DNA from: Streptomyces globisporus
GTDB lineage: Bacteria; Actinomycetota; Actinomycetes; Streptomycetales; Streptomycetaceae
Assembly: GCA_014649555.1 (NCBI GenBank)
Contig: BMTG01000001.1
Span: 248,001-312,000 of the forward strand
Direction of reading: 5' to 3'
Length of the DNA stretch: 64,000 bases
A program made the position numbers and the translations under genes. Shown piece by piece: positions 42,478 to 50,471 of this stretch (position 1 is the stretch's first letter; each line of letters begins with the position of its first letter). The notes beneath the pieces are model-generated. The model was given only the letters and a program-made list of their open reading frames with translations. It was not told where the DNA came from and did not search any database.

Positions 42478-43197
42478 TCAGGGGAGCGGTACGGGGGCCG
42501 CGCGCGGGGCCGGGGCGGTGGGCGGCGAGGGTTCCCGGCCCAGGCTGCGGGCCAGGTCCGCGACCGTTTCCACCACCTGTACGGCGCCGGAGGCGGTCAG
42601 CTGACGCGCCGACGCTACGCCGTAGGTGACGCCGATGGCCCGCATGCCGGCGCCGGCGGCCATCCGCATGTCGTCGACGGCGTCGCCGACCACCGTGCAG
42701 AGGTGGGCGGGGCTGCCGATCCGTTCCGCCGCGAGGAGCGCAAGGTCCGGGTGCGGTTTGCCGCGCTCCGCCATGCCGTGGCAGATGATGGCGTCGAACT
42801 GGTCGACCAGGGCCGCCGGTTCGAGCAGTTCCATGGCGCTGGGGCGGATCTTGCTGGTGACGACGGCCGTCCGGTAGCCGCTCCGGCGCAGGGTGCGCAG
42901 GAGGTCGGGGATACCGGGGAAGACCAGCGCCGCGGCCTCCGGCACCACGGTCCGGCGGAACAGCTCCCGGAAGAGGGCCACGGCTTCCGCCACCGGTGCG
43001 CTGCCCTCCGGACTGCCCGTCAGATCGGCGAAGACCGCGGTCAGCGGGCGGCCCACGGTGGCACGGACACGCTCGTCCGGCACGTCGCCGTGGCCGGTCT
43101 CGGCCAGGACCCGGTGCAGGGTGTTCGCGATGGCTCCCGGGGTGTCCAGCAGGGTGCCGTCGAGGTCGAAGAGGATCGCGGGGCGCTCGGCGCTCAC
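42478..43197 (-). CDS. HAD-superfamily phosphatase (PGP/PMGP type)
   Basis: A 239-residue phosphatase. The nucleophile Asp11 and acid/base Asp13 are in FDLDGTLLD, motif II in VVTSK, Lys in RGKPHPD and Mg2+ acidic residues in GDAVDDMRMA. The GTG start overlaps the stop of the PsuG homologue (GTGA). In C-nucleoside pathways such a phosphatase removes the 5'-phosphate left after ribose-5-phosphate coupling. Confidence 0.88.
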   Translation of the reverse strand: MSAERPAILFDLDGTLLDTPGAIANTLHRVLAETGHGDVPDERVRATVGRPLTAVFADLTGSPEGSAPVAEAVALFRELFRRTVVPEAAALVFPGIPDLLRTLRRSGYRTAVVTSKIRPSAMELLEPAALVDQFDAIICHGMAERGKPHPDLALLAAERIGSPAHLCTVVGDAVDDMRMAAGAGMRAIGVTYGVASARQLTASGAVQVVETVADLARSLGREPSPPTAPAPRAAPVPLP

Positions 43198-44174
43198 TGG
43201 GACTCCCCCGCGCGCTCCGCCAGTTCGAGGGACATCTGCACGGCGAACTCACCGGCGAGGGTGGCGGTCGACAGCAGCACCGCGCGGTTGGCGGCGGAGG
43301 TGCGCCCTTCGGTCGCTTCGGCTATCGCCTTGAGGAGGTACGGCGTGATGGCGGGGCCGGTCACTCCCGCGGCCTCCGCGAGGGCGGTGGCGTCCGCCAG
43401 AGCCGCCTCGATGTCCGCGGTCGGGATGCCGTCCGCTTCGCTGATGGGGTGGGTGACGAGCAGGGAGGTCTCGTTGCCGACCTGCCAGTGGGTGGCCGCC
43501 ACGGCGGCGATCTCACGGAGGTCGTCGATGCGGTGCGGGTTGCGGACTCCGGTGCTCACGCTGAGGTAGGCGGGGAAGTCGTCGCAGCGGTAGCCGACGA
43601 CGGGGATCCCCGCGGTCTCCAGCCATTCCAGGGTCCACGCCGGGTGCAGCATCGACTTGGCCCCCGCGCAGACCACGGCGGTGCGGCTGCGGGTGAACTG
43701 CACCAGGTCGGCGGAGATGTCGAAGCTCTGCGGGGCGTCCCGGTGGACGCCGCCGATGCCGGCCACGGCGAACACCGGGATGCCCGCGAGGTCGGCCGCC
43801 AGCAGGGAGGAGGACACCGTCGTCCCGCCGGCGCCGCCGCCCGCCAGGGTGAGGCCCACGCCCCGGGTGCTGACCTTGGGGATGGAGGTGTCGGTGGCGA
43901 ACTGCTCCAGGCGGTCCTTGTCCATACCGACGAGGATCTTGCCGCCGAGCAGGGCGATCCGGGCGGGGACCGAGCCCGAGGCGCGAACGGCCGCGTCGAT
44001 GTCGAGTGCCAGGTCGAGGTTGGCCGGGAAGGCCGGGCCCTGCGGAATGGCCGAGGACTCCAGGGCGACGACCGGCCGTCCCTCGTGCAGCGCCTCGGCC
44101 ACCTCCTCGTCGAGGACCAACAGGTCGGGGTCTGCGGCGAGGGCCCGGTGCAGGGCGGTGGTCACAGCGGTCAT
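43194..44174 (-). CDS. Pseudouridine-5'-phosphate glycosidase (PsuG) homologue, likely C-glycoside synthase
   Basis: A 326-residue IndA/PsuG family enzyme. PsuG makes or breaks the C-C bond between ribose 5-phosphate and uracil through a ring-open lysine Schiff base. The lysine is K173 in VVCAGAKSML, the conserved Glu is E39 in VVALESS, and IGGVHR and FDISADL are kept. The base-facing loop differs from PsuG (SAIPQGPAFP instead of TxxxHGxPxP). That change, its place with an A domain, carrier protein and HAD phosphatase, and the absence of a pseudouridine kinase point to use in C-nucleoside antibiotic synthesis, as for SdmA of showdomycin. Confidence 0.88.
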   Translation of the reverse strand: MTAVTTALHRALAADPDLLVLDEEVAEALHEGRPVVALESSAIPQGPAFPANLDLALDIDAAVRASGSVPARIALLGGKILVGMDKDRLEQFATDTSIPKVSTRGVGLTLAGGGAGGTTVSSSLLAADLAGIPVFAVAGIGGVHRDAPQSFDISADLVQFTRSRTAVVCAGAKSMLHPAWTLEWLETAGIPVVGYRCDDFPAYLSVSTGVRNPHRIDDLREIAAVAATHWQVGNETSLLVTHPISEADGIPTADIEAALADATALAEAAGVTGPAITPYLLKAIAEATEGRTSAANRAVLLSTATLAGEFAVQMSLELAERAGESQ

Positions 44175-44251
44175 GGTGGGACTCCTTGGGATGACAAGTC
44201 GTTCTGGAAGGCGGGGAGTTGCATGGATCCGGGCGTGCGAGGTCCGGGGAT

Positions 44252-44959
44252 TCAGGCCTTGACGGCGGGCTCGGCCTCGTCGGCCAGCGAGCCGCCCGGG
44301 ACCGTCCCGTCCCCCTCGACGAACCGGGGGTGGGAGCGGCGCATGGAGGCCATGACGAACTCGTAGGGCAGGTCGTCGAAGGTGCCGTGGTCCTTCACGA
44401 ACTCCATGGCCCCGCCCTCCTGGCCGTACGGGTGGTGGAGGCTGTCGCCACGACCGTCGAACTCCAGCGCCTGCATGCCGTACAGCTTGCAGAGCAGCTT
44501 GTTGAAGACCGGGGTGGCCTTCACCCAGGCGCCCTCCAGGTAGACCTGGGTCAGGCCGTGGAAGAAGACGTCGCCGCCGATGTGGGCGAGCAGGCGGGGC
44601 GAGGCGAGATGGTTGCGGACATCGCCGTAGACCAGCCGGGAGGGGATGCCCAGGGCTCGTACCGCCGCCGCGTACAGGGCGGACTTGTGCAGGCAGAAGC
44701 CGGAGCGGGCAAGCGCGGTGCTGGAGGCCTTGAGGCCGGTGACGGACAGGTCGGCGCCGTAGACCTCGTAGTCGACGGTGTCGCGGACCGCGTAGTACAG
44801 CTTCACCGCGTTGGTGCGGCGGTCGGCGGAGCGGTCGTCGACCACGTGGTCGACGAACTCCTGGACCGCGTCCGTCTCGTAGTCGAGGAAGGAGGTCGGC
44901 CGCGTGAGGTGGAGAAACGGGTCGAGCGGGGCGGCGGATGCGGGCAGAGGGGAGGTCAT
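44252..44959 (-). CDS. Transglutaminase-like cysteine enzyme
   Basis: A 235-residue protein of the transglutaminase/arylamine-acetyltransferase-like fold. The Cys-His pair is C89 in SGFCLHKSALYAAAVRAL and H134 in VFFHGLTQVYLEGAWVKAT; at the usual third position (WxxxDP) Asp is replaced by Thr149. Related enzymes in thiotemplate clusters transfer or hydrolyse carrier-bound acyl groups. Release of the pyrrole carboxylate from the carrier protein is the natural guess here. Start ATG 44959. Confidence 0.72.
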   Translation of the reverse strand: MTSPLPASAAPLDPFLHLTRPTSFLDYETDAVQEFVDHVVDDRSADRRTNAVKLYYAVRDTVDYEVYGADLSVTGLKASSTALARSGFCLHKSALYAAAVRALGIPSRLVYGDVRNHLASPRLLAHIGGDVFFHGLTQVYLEGAWVKATPVFNKLLCKLYGMQALEFDGRGDSLHHPYGQEGGAMEFVKDHGTFDDLPYEFVMASMRRSHPRFVEGDGTVPGGSLADEAEPAVKA

Positions 44960-45033
44960 GGCGGTCCCGTGGGTCGGGCGGCGCGAGGCCGGGTGGCAGG
45001 GGCGGGGGCCGGGTGGCAGGGGCGGGGGCCGGG

Positions 45034-46173
45034 TCAGAGGCCGAGGAGCGCGGCGATGCGGTTGCGCTGGATCTCGCTGGTGCCGGAGTAGATCGTTCCG
45101 GCGATGGAGTTGCGCAGGTCGCGCTCGACGCCGTGGGCGGTGAGGACGCCGCGTCCGCCGTGGATCTGAACGGCGTCGAGCGCGGTACGGACGTTGGCCT
45201 CGGAGACCACCGTCTTGGTCGAGGCGAGGTCGAGGGAGGCGTCCTGCCGCTCCTCCACCTTGGCGCCGGTGTCGCGCAGCCACTTGCGGGCGGTCTCGAC
45301 CTCGATGCTCATGTTGGCGATCTTGTGGGACACGGCCTGGTAGCTGCCGATCGGCTTGCCGAACTGTTCGCGCTTCCTGGCGAAGGCGATCGTCTCCTCC
45401 AGGCGCCGGGTCATCTCGCCCAGGGTGATGGAGAAGGCGAACAGCACCTCGCGCTTCATCACGTAGTCCAGGACCAGGAATCCCGCCCCTTCCTTGCCGA
45501 CCCGCTGGGCGACGGGAACCCGCAGGCCACGGAAGTCCAGGGTGCCGATCGGGCTGGTGCGCAGCCCGATCTTGTCCATGGCGGGACCCACGGTCAGACC
45601 GGGTGTGCCCGCCTCGACGAGCAGGCAGGTGAGGCCGAACGGGCCGGGGTCGCCCGTGCGGACGTAGAGCAGGAACAGGCCGGCCACGGGCGCGTTGGTG
45701 ATGAACATCTTGCCGCCGTCGACCACGTAGTGGTCGCCGTCCCGTACGGCGGTGGTCGCCGTGTTCATCGCGTCGGAGCCTCCGGACTCCTCGGTGATGG
45801 CGTGCGCCGTGATCGTCTCGCCGGAGAGGATGCCCGGCAGGTGACGGCCTTTCAGTTCCGCGCTGCCGAACCGCTGGAGGGGAACGCCCACGGAGACCAT
45901 CTGGGTGGAGGTGGAGAAGGAGAGGCCGGAGTCGCGGGACACGTGCCCGAGCCCCTCCAGTACCCGCATGGTGTCGGTCAGCGACCTTCCGTGGCCGCCG
46001 TGTTCGGTGTCGAACGGGGTGCGCAGGATGCCGGACTCGCGGACGGCGGACCACTTCTCGTGGGAGAACTCCGCTTCCCGGTCCAGCGCGTCGAGGTCGG
46101 TGTTGAGCCGTTCGGCCCAGGGGGTCATCAGGGTGAAGAGATCGTCGGGGGGCGCGTTCGGGGGGCGGGGCAT
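45034..46173 (-). CDS. Acyl-CoA-dehydrogenase-like flavoprotein, probable carrier-bound aminoacyl dehydrogenase
   Basis: A 379-residue FAD-dependent desaturase. It has the FAD-binding ITEESGGSD and the C-terminal signature IYSGTSEIQR. The medium-chain catalytic Glu of that signature (YEGT) is Ser363. Ungapped alignment to the residues after it places E242 (MKREVLF) at the isovaleryl-CoA-dehydrogenase base position, which prolyl-carrier dehydrogenases of pyrrole pathways also use. It should oxidise a ring attached to the carrier protein. A 143-base gap separates it from the ectC-like gene. Confidence 0.85.
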   Translation of the reverse strand: MPRPPNAPPDDLFTLMTPWAERLNTDLDALDREAEFSHEKWSAVRESGILRTPFDTEHGGHGRSLTDTMRVLEGLGHVSRDSGLSFSTSTQMVSVGVPLQRFGSAELKGRHLPGILSGETITAHAITEESGGSDAMNTATTAVRDGDHYVVDGGKMFITNAPVAGLFLLYVRTGDPGPFGLTCLLVEAGTPGLTVGPAMDKIGLRTSPIGTLDFRGLRVPVAQRVGKEGAGFLVLDYVMKREVLFAFSITLGEMTRRLEETIAFARKREQFGKPIGSYQAVSHKIANMSIEVETARKWLRDTGAKVEERQDASLDLASTKTVVSEANVRTALDAVQIHGGRGVLTAHGVERDLRNSIAGTIYSGTSEIQRNRIAALLGL

Positions 46174-46316
46174 GAGGTTCCTTCGTCAGGAGGGGCGAGG
46201 GCCCGTCGGGGCGCACGGCATGAGGGTGCGCGGCGCCCCGACGGCGGGGAGGCAGGGCGCGGCCGGCCCCTGGCGGGACGCGGTGGGTGCGGCATCGGCC
46301 GGGGAGGGCGTACGGC

Positions 46317-46691
46317 TCAGTACTGGGAGAAGCCGTCCTCGGAGAGCGTGTGCTTCTCGTTGCCGACGATCGGCGGGTTGAAGACCGATATGAGGTGCAG
46401 ATCCTCGTCGTCGGAGGCCACCAGGTAGTGGGGGTCGTGCTGGTCGAGGGCGTAGATCATGCCGGGCAGGATCTTGTGGTGGGTGCCGTCCTTCTCGACG
46501 ACCTCGCCCGAGCCGGCCACGCAGAAGCAGGCCTCCAGGTGGTTGCGGTACTGGAGGGCGCTCGTGGTGCCCGCTCGCACCAGCGTGACGGCGACGGCGA
46601 AGCCCATCTCGTCCGCCTGGGTGAGCAGTCGGTGGCTGGTGCCGTTGCCCCACTGGACGGGAACGACGTCGTCGACACTGCGAATGATCAT
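46317..46691 (-). CDS. Ectoine-synthase-like cupin (EctC family)
   Basis: A 124-residue single-domain cupin colinear with EctC. Iron-ligand equivalents E53, Y80 and H88 are kept at a constant offset from Paenibacillus EctC Glu57/Tyr84/His92 (numbers from memory), and the C-terminal VFNPPIVGNEKH is the family signature. No ectA, ectB or ectD is nearby, so it does not make ectoine. EctC is known to cyclise glutamine slowly to 5-amino-3,4-dihydro-2H-pyrrole-2-carboxylate, which suggests that this homologue closes the five-membered ring of a glutaminyl thioester. Confidence 0.85.
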   Translation of the reverse strand: MIIRSVDDVVPVQWGNGTSHRLLTQADEMGFAVAVTLVRAGTTSALQYRNHLEACFCVAGSGEVVEKDGTHHKILPGMIYALDQHDPHYLVASDDEDLHLISVFNPPIVGNEKHTLSEDGFSQY

Positions 46692-46748
46692 GAGGAACTC
46701 CTTGGAAAGTGAGGAAGAAGGACCGGGGGTGCGGAGGAGCCGGCGGGG

Positions 46749-47015
46749 TCAGGCCGCCAGGGCGCGCGAGTTGGCGCCGATGAACGCGGTGATGGCGGCG
46801 ATGCTGCGGAAGTCGGCGGGGCCGAAGTCCAGCTCGTCGACCGGAAGTTCGTAGAGGCGTCCGATGTGGGAGACCATCCGGACCAGACCCAGGCTGTCGA
46901 TCACTCCGTTGGCGATCAGGTCGTAGTCGTGGGTGAGGTCCGCGCAGTCCTCGCCGTCGAGGAACGTGGCCACGATGTACTCGTGGATCTCGGCCGCTAT
47001 GTCGGTACTGGTCAT
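46749..47015 (-). CDS. Stand-alone peptidyl/acyl carrier protein
   Basis: An 88-residue acidic four-helix carrier protein with the phosphopantetheine site S41 in GVIDSLGL. Its ATG overlaps the stop of the adenylation-enzyme gene by four bases, so that enzyme is its likely loading partner. No phosphopantetheinyl transferase is encoded nearby. Confidence 0.92.
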   Translation of the reverse strand: MTSTDIAAEIHEYIVATFLDGEDCADLTHDYDLIANGVIDSLGLVRMVSHIGRLYELPVDELDFGPADFRSIAAITAFIGANSRALAA

Positions 47016-48478
47016 GCTGACTCCTTGAGGCGATCGGCCTTGATGAGGCCGCGGTCGGGCTTGCCGGTGGACGTGCGGGGCAGAGGGGCCTCGGTGACGC
47101 GCACCGAGGACGGGATGGCGTGGCGGGGCAGGTGGCGGCCGGCGTGGGCGCGCAGGCCCAGTCCGGTGAGGGAGCTGGTGGGGCGGCGCACCACCTGGGC
47201 GTGCAGGCGGACTCCGGCCTGTTCGTCGGGGAGGGCGACCACCACCGCCTCCGTGACGTCGGGGTGGGAGGCGATGACGGTCTCCACCTCCAGGAGGTTG
47301 GTGCGCACGCCGCGGATCTTGACCTGCCAGTCGGCGCGGCCCTCCAGGTACAGCAGGCCGTCCGTGCCACGGGTGACGAGGTCTCCCGTGCGGTAGTAGG
47401 GGTGACCCTCGATCTCGGTGAACGCCTTCGCGTTGAGGGAGGATTCGAGGTAGCCGCTCGTCTGGAAGGGGGTGGTGACCAGCAACTCCCCCATGCCGGG
47501 GCCGGAGAGCCGCTTCCCTTCGGGGGTGAGCAGTTCGGCGCGTACGCCCTCGACCGGGCGGCCGATGGGCAGCCGGCCCTCACAGGTGGCGGGTGAGAAG
47601 GGGTGGATGAAGGAGTCGTTGGTCTCCGTGCAGCCGAACACGTTGTGGAAGCGCGCCCCGGGGAACGCCGCGGCCAGCGGGCGCAGCAGGTCCGGCCCGA
47701 GCGCCTCGCCCGTGGTGACGACCTGGCGGACGGTGGGGAAGGCTGTGCCGTCACCGGTCAGCAGCCGGTGCAGCAGGGGCACGCCCTGGACGAAGGTGAC
47801 GGTGTGCGCGGCGACCAGGTGGCGCAGGTGGGCGCCGTCGGCCGCGCGGTCCTGGTCGACCAGGACGACCCGGGCCCCTTCCCGCAGGAACGTCCAGACG
47901 TCCAGCAGGGCGAGGTCGAAGTTGAGCGGGGCGTAGGAGAGGCTCGTGTCGTCCGCCGTGAGGCCGAAGTCCCGTGCGGCCCAGTCCGCGAAAGCGGCGA
48001 AGCCGTCGAGGGGAATGGGCACGATCTTGGGTGTGCCCGTCGAGCCCGAGGTGGTGAGGAGCAGCCGGGTGATCCCGGGGTCGGGCGTGCCGAACCGGGA
48101 GGCGTCGGCGGCGTCCTGGGCGACCGGCTCGGCCGAGATGACACCGTTGTCGGTGACGACCAGCAGGTGGGAGGCGCGGGCCTGCCGGCACAGCCGGTCC
48201 CGCGCCGCGCCGCCCAGGTCCGGAGAGGGCGCCAGCACCACCAGGCCTTCGCGGAAGGCCGCGAGCATCAGGGCGAGGGTCTCCGGGGACTTGTGGGCCG
48301 GAACGCACACGGTGTTTCCCGCGACCGGTCCCAGCCGGCCGAGCCGGTGGCGGAACGTGCGTACGGTGTCGGCCAGTTCCCGGTAGGTGACGGTGCGCCG
48401 GTGGCTCACCAGCGCGACCCTTTCGGGTCTGTTCTCGCCGTGGGCGAGAACGGCATCGACGAGCTGCGGTGACGGCAT
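47012..48478 (-). CDS. Stand-alone NRPS-type adenylation enzyme
   Basis: Activates a carboxylic acid with ATP and loads the carrier protein encoded next. 488 residues. Core motifs seen are LTTSGSTGTPK (A3), NFDLALLDVW (A4) with D188 at the amino-group-binding Asp position, NVFGCTETND (A5), YRTGDLV (A7), GRADWQVKIRGVR (A8) and the catalytic Lys473 in TSTGKPDR. Asp188 indicates an amino-acid substrate; glutamine is inferred from the ectC-like partner. First gene of the operon. Confidence 0.9.
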   Translation of the reverse strand: MPSPQLVDAVLAHGENRPERVALVSHRRTVTYRELADTVRTFRHRLGRLGPVAGNTVCVPAHKSPETLALMLAAFREGLVVLAPSPDLGGAARDRLCRQARASHLLVVTDNGVISAEPVAQDAADASRFGTPDPGITRLLLTTSGSTGTPKIVPIPLDGFAAFADWAARDFGLTADDTSLSYAPLNFDLALLDVWTFLREGARVVLVDQDRAADGAHLRHLVAAHTVTFVQGVPLLHRLLTGDGTAFPTVRQVVTTGEALGPDLLRPLAAAFPGARFHNVFGCTETNDSFIHPFSPATCEGRLPIGRPVEGVRAELLTPEGKRLSGPGMGELLVTTPFQTSGYLESSLNAKAFTEIEGHPYYRTGDLVTRGTDGLLYLEGRADWQVKIRGVRTNLLEVETVIASHPDVTEAVVVALPDEQAGVRLHAQVVRRPTSSLTGLGLRAHAGRHLPRHAIPSSVRVTEAPLPRTSTGKPDRGLIKADRLKESA

Positions 48479-48980
48479 GGAGGTTCCCCTGTCGGATCGG
48501 ATCGCGTGGAGCGGTGGGAAGCGGCGCTTCGGTGCTGTACAGCGGGGCGACGGTGCCGCGCTGTGGAGCAGGTCGTGCGGACGTTCTCCCGTGACCTCTC
48601 CGCTGCGGTACCGAGCGGCCGGGTCGTCGGGCCCGGCGCTGCGGTGGGTTGTTCGGTCATCACCATGCGAAGCGAGCGGAAGCCCTCACAAGCGGTGTCC
48701 TGGCTTCTCGTCAGGTCCGCCCGACTCCGTCAGATACGCCGACTTCGTCAGGTCGCACGCCGGGGGTGCGCGGGGGCGGCATGCGCCCCGGGGTGGTGCC
48801 CCCACCACACCTCCAGGCCTCCCGGGAGTCCGCAGGACCGGCTCGGACCGGCCCCCATGGTGGTCCGGCCACCACCCGCACGCCGGATGGGGTCGTCGTG
48901 ACACCTCTGCCCATGACCGCCGGGGCGGGCAGAGTGACGGTCATCGGGAGAGGCAGCGAACAGGACAGGGCGGGAGAGGC
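48479..48980. promoter_or_regulatory. 502-base divergent control region of the cluster
   Basis: No gene is seen between the adenylation gene (left, minus) and the transposase-like gene (right, plus). It holds three spaced copies of a CGTCAG-centred repeat (48709-48714, 48728-48733 and 48746-48751). GGGAGAGG at 48972-48979 is the ribosome binding site of the right-hand gene. The operon promoter must lie here, but no -35/-10 can be fixed by eye. Confidence 0.6.
48703..48755. repeat. Three iterons of a CCGACTYCGTCAGGTC-like motif
   Basis: CTTCTCGTCAGGTC, CCGACTCCGTCAGATAC and CCGACTTCGTCAGGTC follow each other with CGTCAG starting at 48709, 48728 and 48746 (steps of 19 and 18 bases). The same motif occurs twice at 57006-57037, on the far side of the cluster. 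Confidence 0.7.
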
Positions 48981-50303
48981 ATGAGCAGAGCAGTGATGTC
49001 GGGCCGCGCGGCCGGACCGGGTCTCGGCCGGCTGGAGGTCGTGGAGCCGACGGACACCGTCACCGAGCTGTTGGCCACGCTGATCTCCCCGGTCCTGCGC
49101 CGCAGGGACCAGCGCAGGCGGGCCGAGCAGTACGTACGGGGTCTGCTGTCGGTGGACGGCCGCAAGTCGGTGCGCAGGATCGCCAGCAGTGTCGGCGGGG
49201 GCGCGGCCGAACAGGGCCTGCACCACTTCGTCGCGCACTCCACCTGGGAGTGGAACGCCATGCGTGAGCGGCTCGCCCGTCACGTCCAGGGGGTGATGCC
49301 ACCACAGGCGTGGGTGGTGCAGCCGGTGTCCATCCCGAAGGTGGGCGTCCATTCGGTGGGGGTGCACCGCCGGTTCGTCCCTCATCTGGGCCAGGCCGAC
49401 AGCGGCCAGCAGGCGTTCGGTGTCTGGTTCGCCGCCGAGGACATGAGCGTGCCGGTCAGCTGGCGGCTGCACCTGCCGGGTGACTGGGTGCACGACGAGG
49501 AGCACAGGAGACGGGCCGACATCCCCGCTTCGGTGGTCGAGGAGACGCTGGAGGAGTGCGCTTCGGCCTCGGTGCTGGGCGCCGTGCTCGGTTGGCGGGT
49601 GCCGAGGGCGCCCGTGGTGATGAGTGCCGCGGGCCCTGACGTGGGGGGCACGATGCAACGTCACCGCGCCGCCGGACAGCCGTTGTTGCTGCGGATCTCC
49701 GGGACGACGGGGCTGACCGTGGCCGACCCGTCGATGCCCGGGCACGGTGCGGGGCGGGTGAGCGCGCACCGTATCGCCGCGTCGGTACGGGCGCTGCGCC
49801 GCCCCGTCGGGTGGCCGGTGCCGGGCGGCGCACCGGGCGAGGCCGGCCGCTCCTCGGTGGTGGCCGTGCGCGTGGTGCTGCCCGCCCCGGGACCGCGGGC
49901 CTCCCGCGCGGACGCCGGGCGGCCGACGGGGCTGCTGCTGGCGGAGTGGCTCGATCCCGACGGACCGCCGGCCGGGTTCTGGCTCACCGAGATGGCCGAC
50001 ACCCCGGTTCCGGCGCTGGTGCGGCTGGCCAGACTGGCCGACCGGGTGGCCGGGGACTTCGCGACGCTGGGCGACAGGGTCGGGCTGCGGGACTTCGAGG
50101 GCCGGTCCTTCACGGGATGGCACCGTCATGTCACGCTCGCCTCGATCGCGTACGCGGCCATCGCTCTCGGCGGCCGTGACCCATGGTCGGGGCCGGAGCG
50201 TCTCGGTGGGCCCGGGCCGACGGTCGGCTTCGGAGCGCCGGCGGGTCTGAGCGGGCCGACGGGGCCAGACGGGGTCGAGGCGCTCTTCGCACCGACCGGC
50301 TGA
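48981..50303 (+). CDS. IS701-family transposase-like protein, catalytically degenerate
   Basis: A 440-residue protein alignable by eye to IS701 transposases through the N-terminal RAEQYVRGLLSVDGRKSVRRIA block and the IPKVGVHSVGVHRRF block. The first catalytic Asp pair (normally xDDTGFxKKG) reads VVQPVSIPKVG, and the second (TADExYG) reads MSAAGPDVGG, so the DDE triad is lost. No terminal inverted repeats are seen around it, and the frame is intact. The DNA-binding N-terminal region is kept, so a domesticated DNA-binding regulator is more likely than an active element. GGGAGAGG precedes ATG 48981. Confidence 0.75.
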   Translation: MSRAVMSGRAAGPGLGRLEVVEPTDTVTELLATLISPVLRRRDQRRRAEQYVRGLLSVDGRKSVRRIASSVGGGAAEQGLHHFVAHSTWEWNAMRERLARHVQGVMPPQAWVVQPVSIPKVGVHSVGVHRRFVPHLGQADSGQQAFGVWFAAEDMSVPVSWRLHLPGDWVHDEEHRRRADIPASVVEETLEECASASVLGAVLGWRVPRAPVVMSAAGPDVGGTMQRHRAAGQPLLLRISGTTGLTVADPSMPGHGAGRVSAHRIAASVRALRRPVGWPVPGGAPGEAGRSSVVAVRVVLPAPGPRASRADAGRPTGLLLAEWLDPDGPPAGFWLTEMADTPVPALVRLARLADRVAGDFATLGDRVGLRDFEGRSFTGWHRHVTLASIAYAAIALGGRDPWSGPERLGGPGPTVGFGAPAGLSGPTGPDGVEALFAPTG

Positions 50304-50355
50304 GGCCGATGCCGAGGGTCCGGCGGCCTGGAGGTCACCGCGGCGCGCCGCCGGT

Positions 50356-50460
50356 CGTCAGGGATGCGTTGCGGTACGCGGCCCCGCTGTCGTCAGGGAC
50401 GCGTTGCGCTACGTGGCGCCGCTGTCATCGGGGACGCGTTGCGGTACGTGGCGCCGCTGT
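50356..50460. repeat. Three tandem 35-bp repeats
   Basis: Units at 50356-50390, 50391-50425 and 50426-50460 share the pattern CGTCAGGGACGCGTTGCG...CCGCTGT with only 3-6 differences between copies; a fourth copy starts (CGTCAC) at 50461. They fill most of the 168-base gap between two convergent genes. Purpose unknown. Confidence 0.9.
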
Positions 50461-50471
50461 CGTCACGGTGC

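Noticed and set aside
43194-44174. Pseudouridine catabolism (psuK-psuG) or a minimycin/pseudouridimycin cluster
   Set aside because: There is no PfkB-type kinase, no indigoidine-type NRPS and no guanidino or aminotransferase genes; the A domain, carrier and EctC set fits showdomycin chemistry better.
46317-46691. An ectoine biosynthesis locus
   Set aside because: Only the EctC homologue is present; no ectA, ectB, ectD or ask gene is nearby and the neighbours are thiotemplate enzymes.
48981-50303. An active insertion sequence
   Set aside because: No terminal inverted repeats or target duplication seen, and the catalytic residues are gone.
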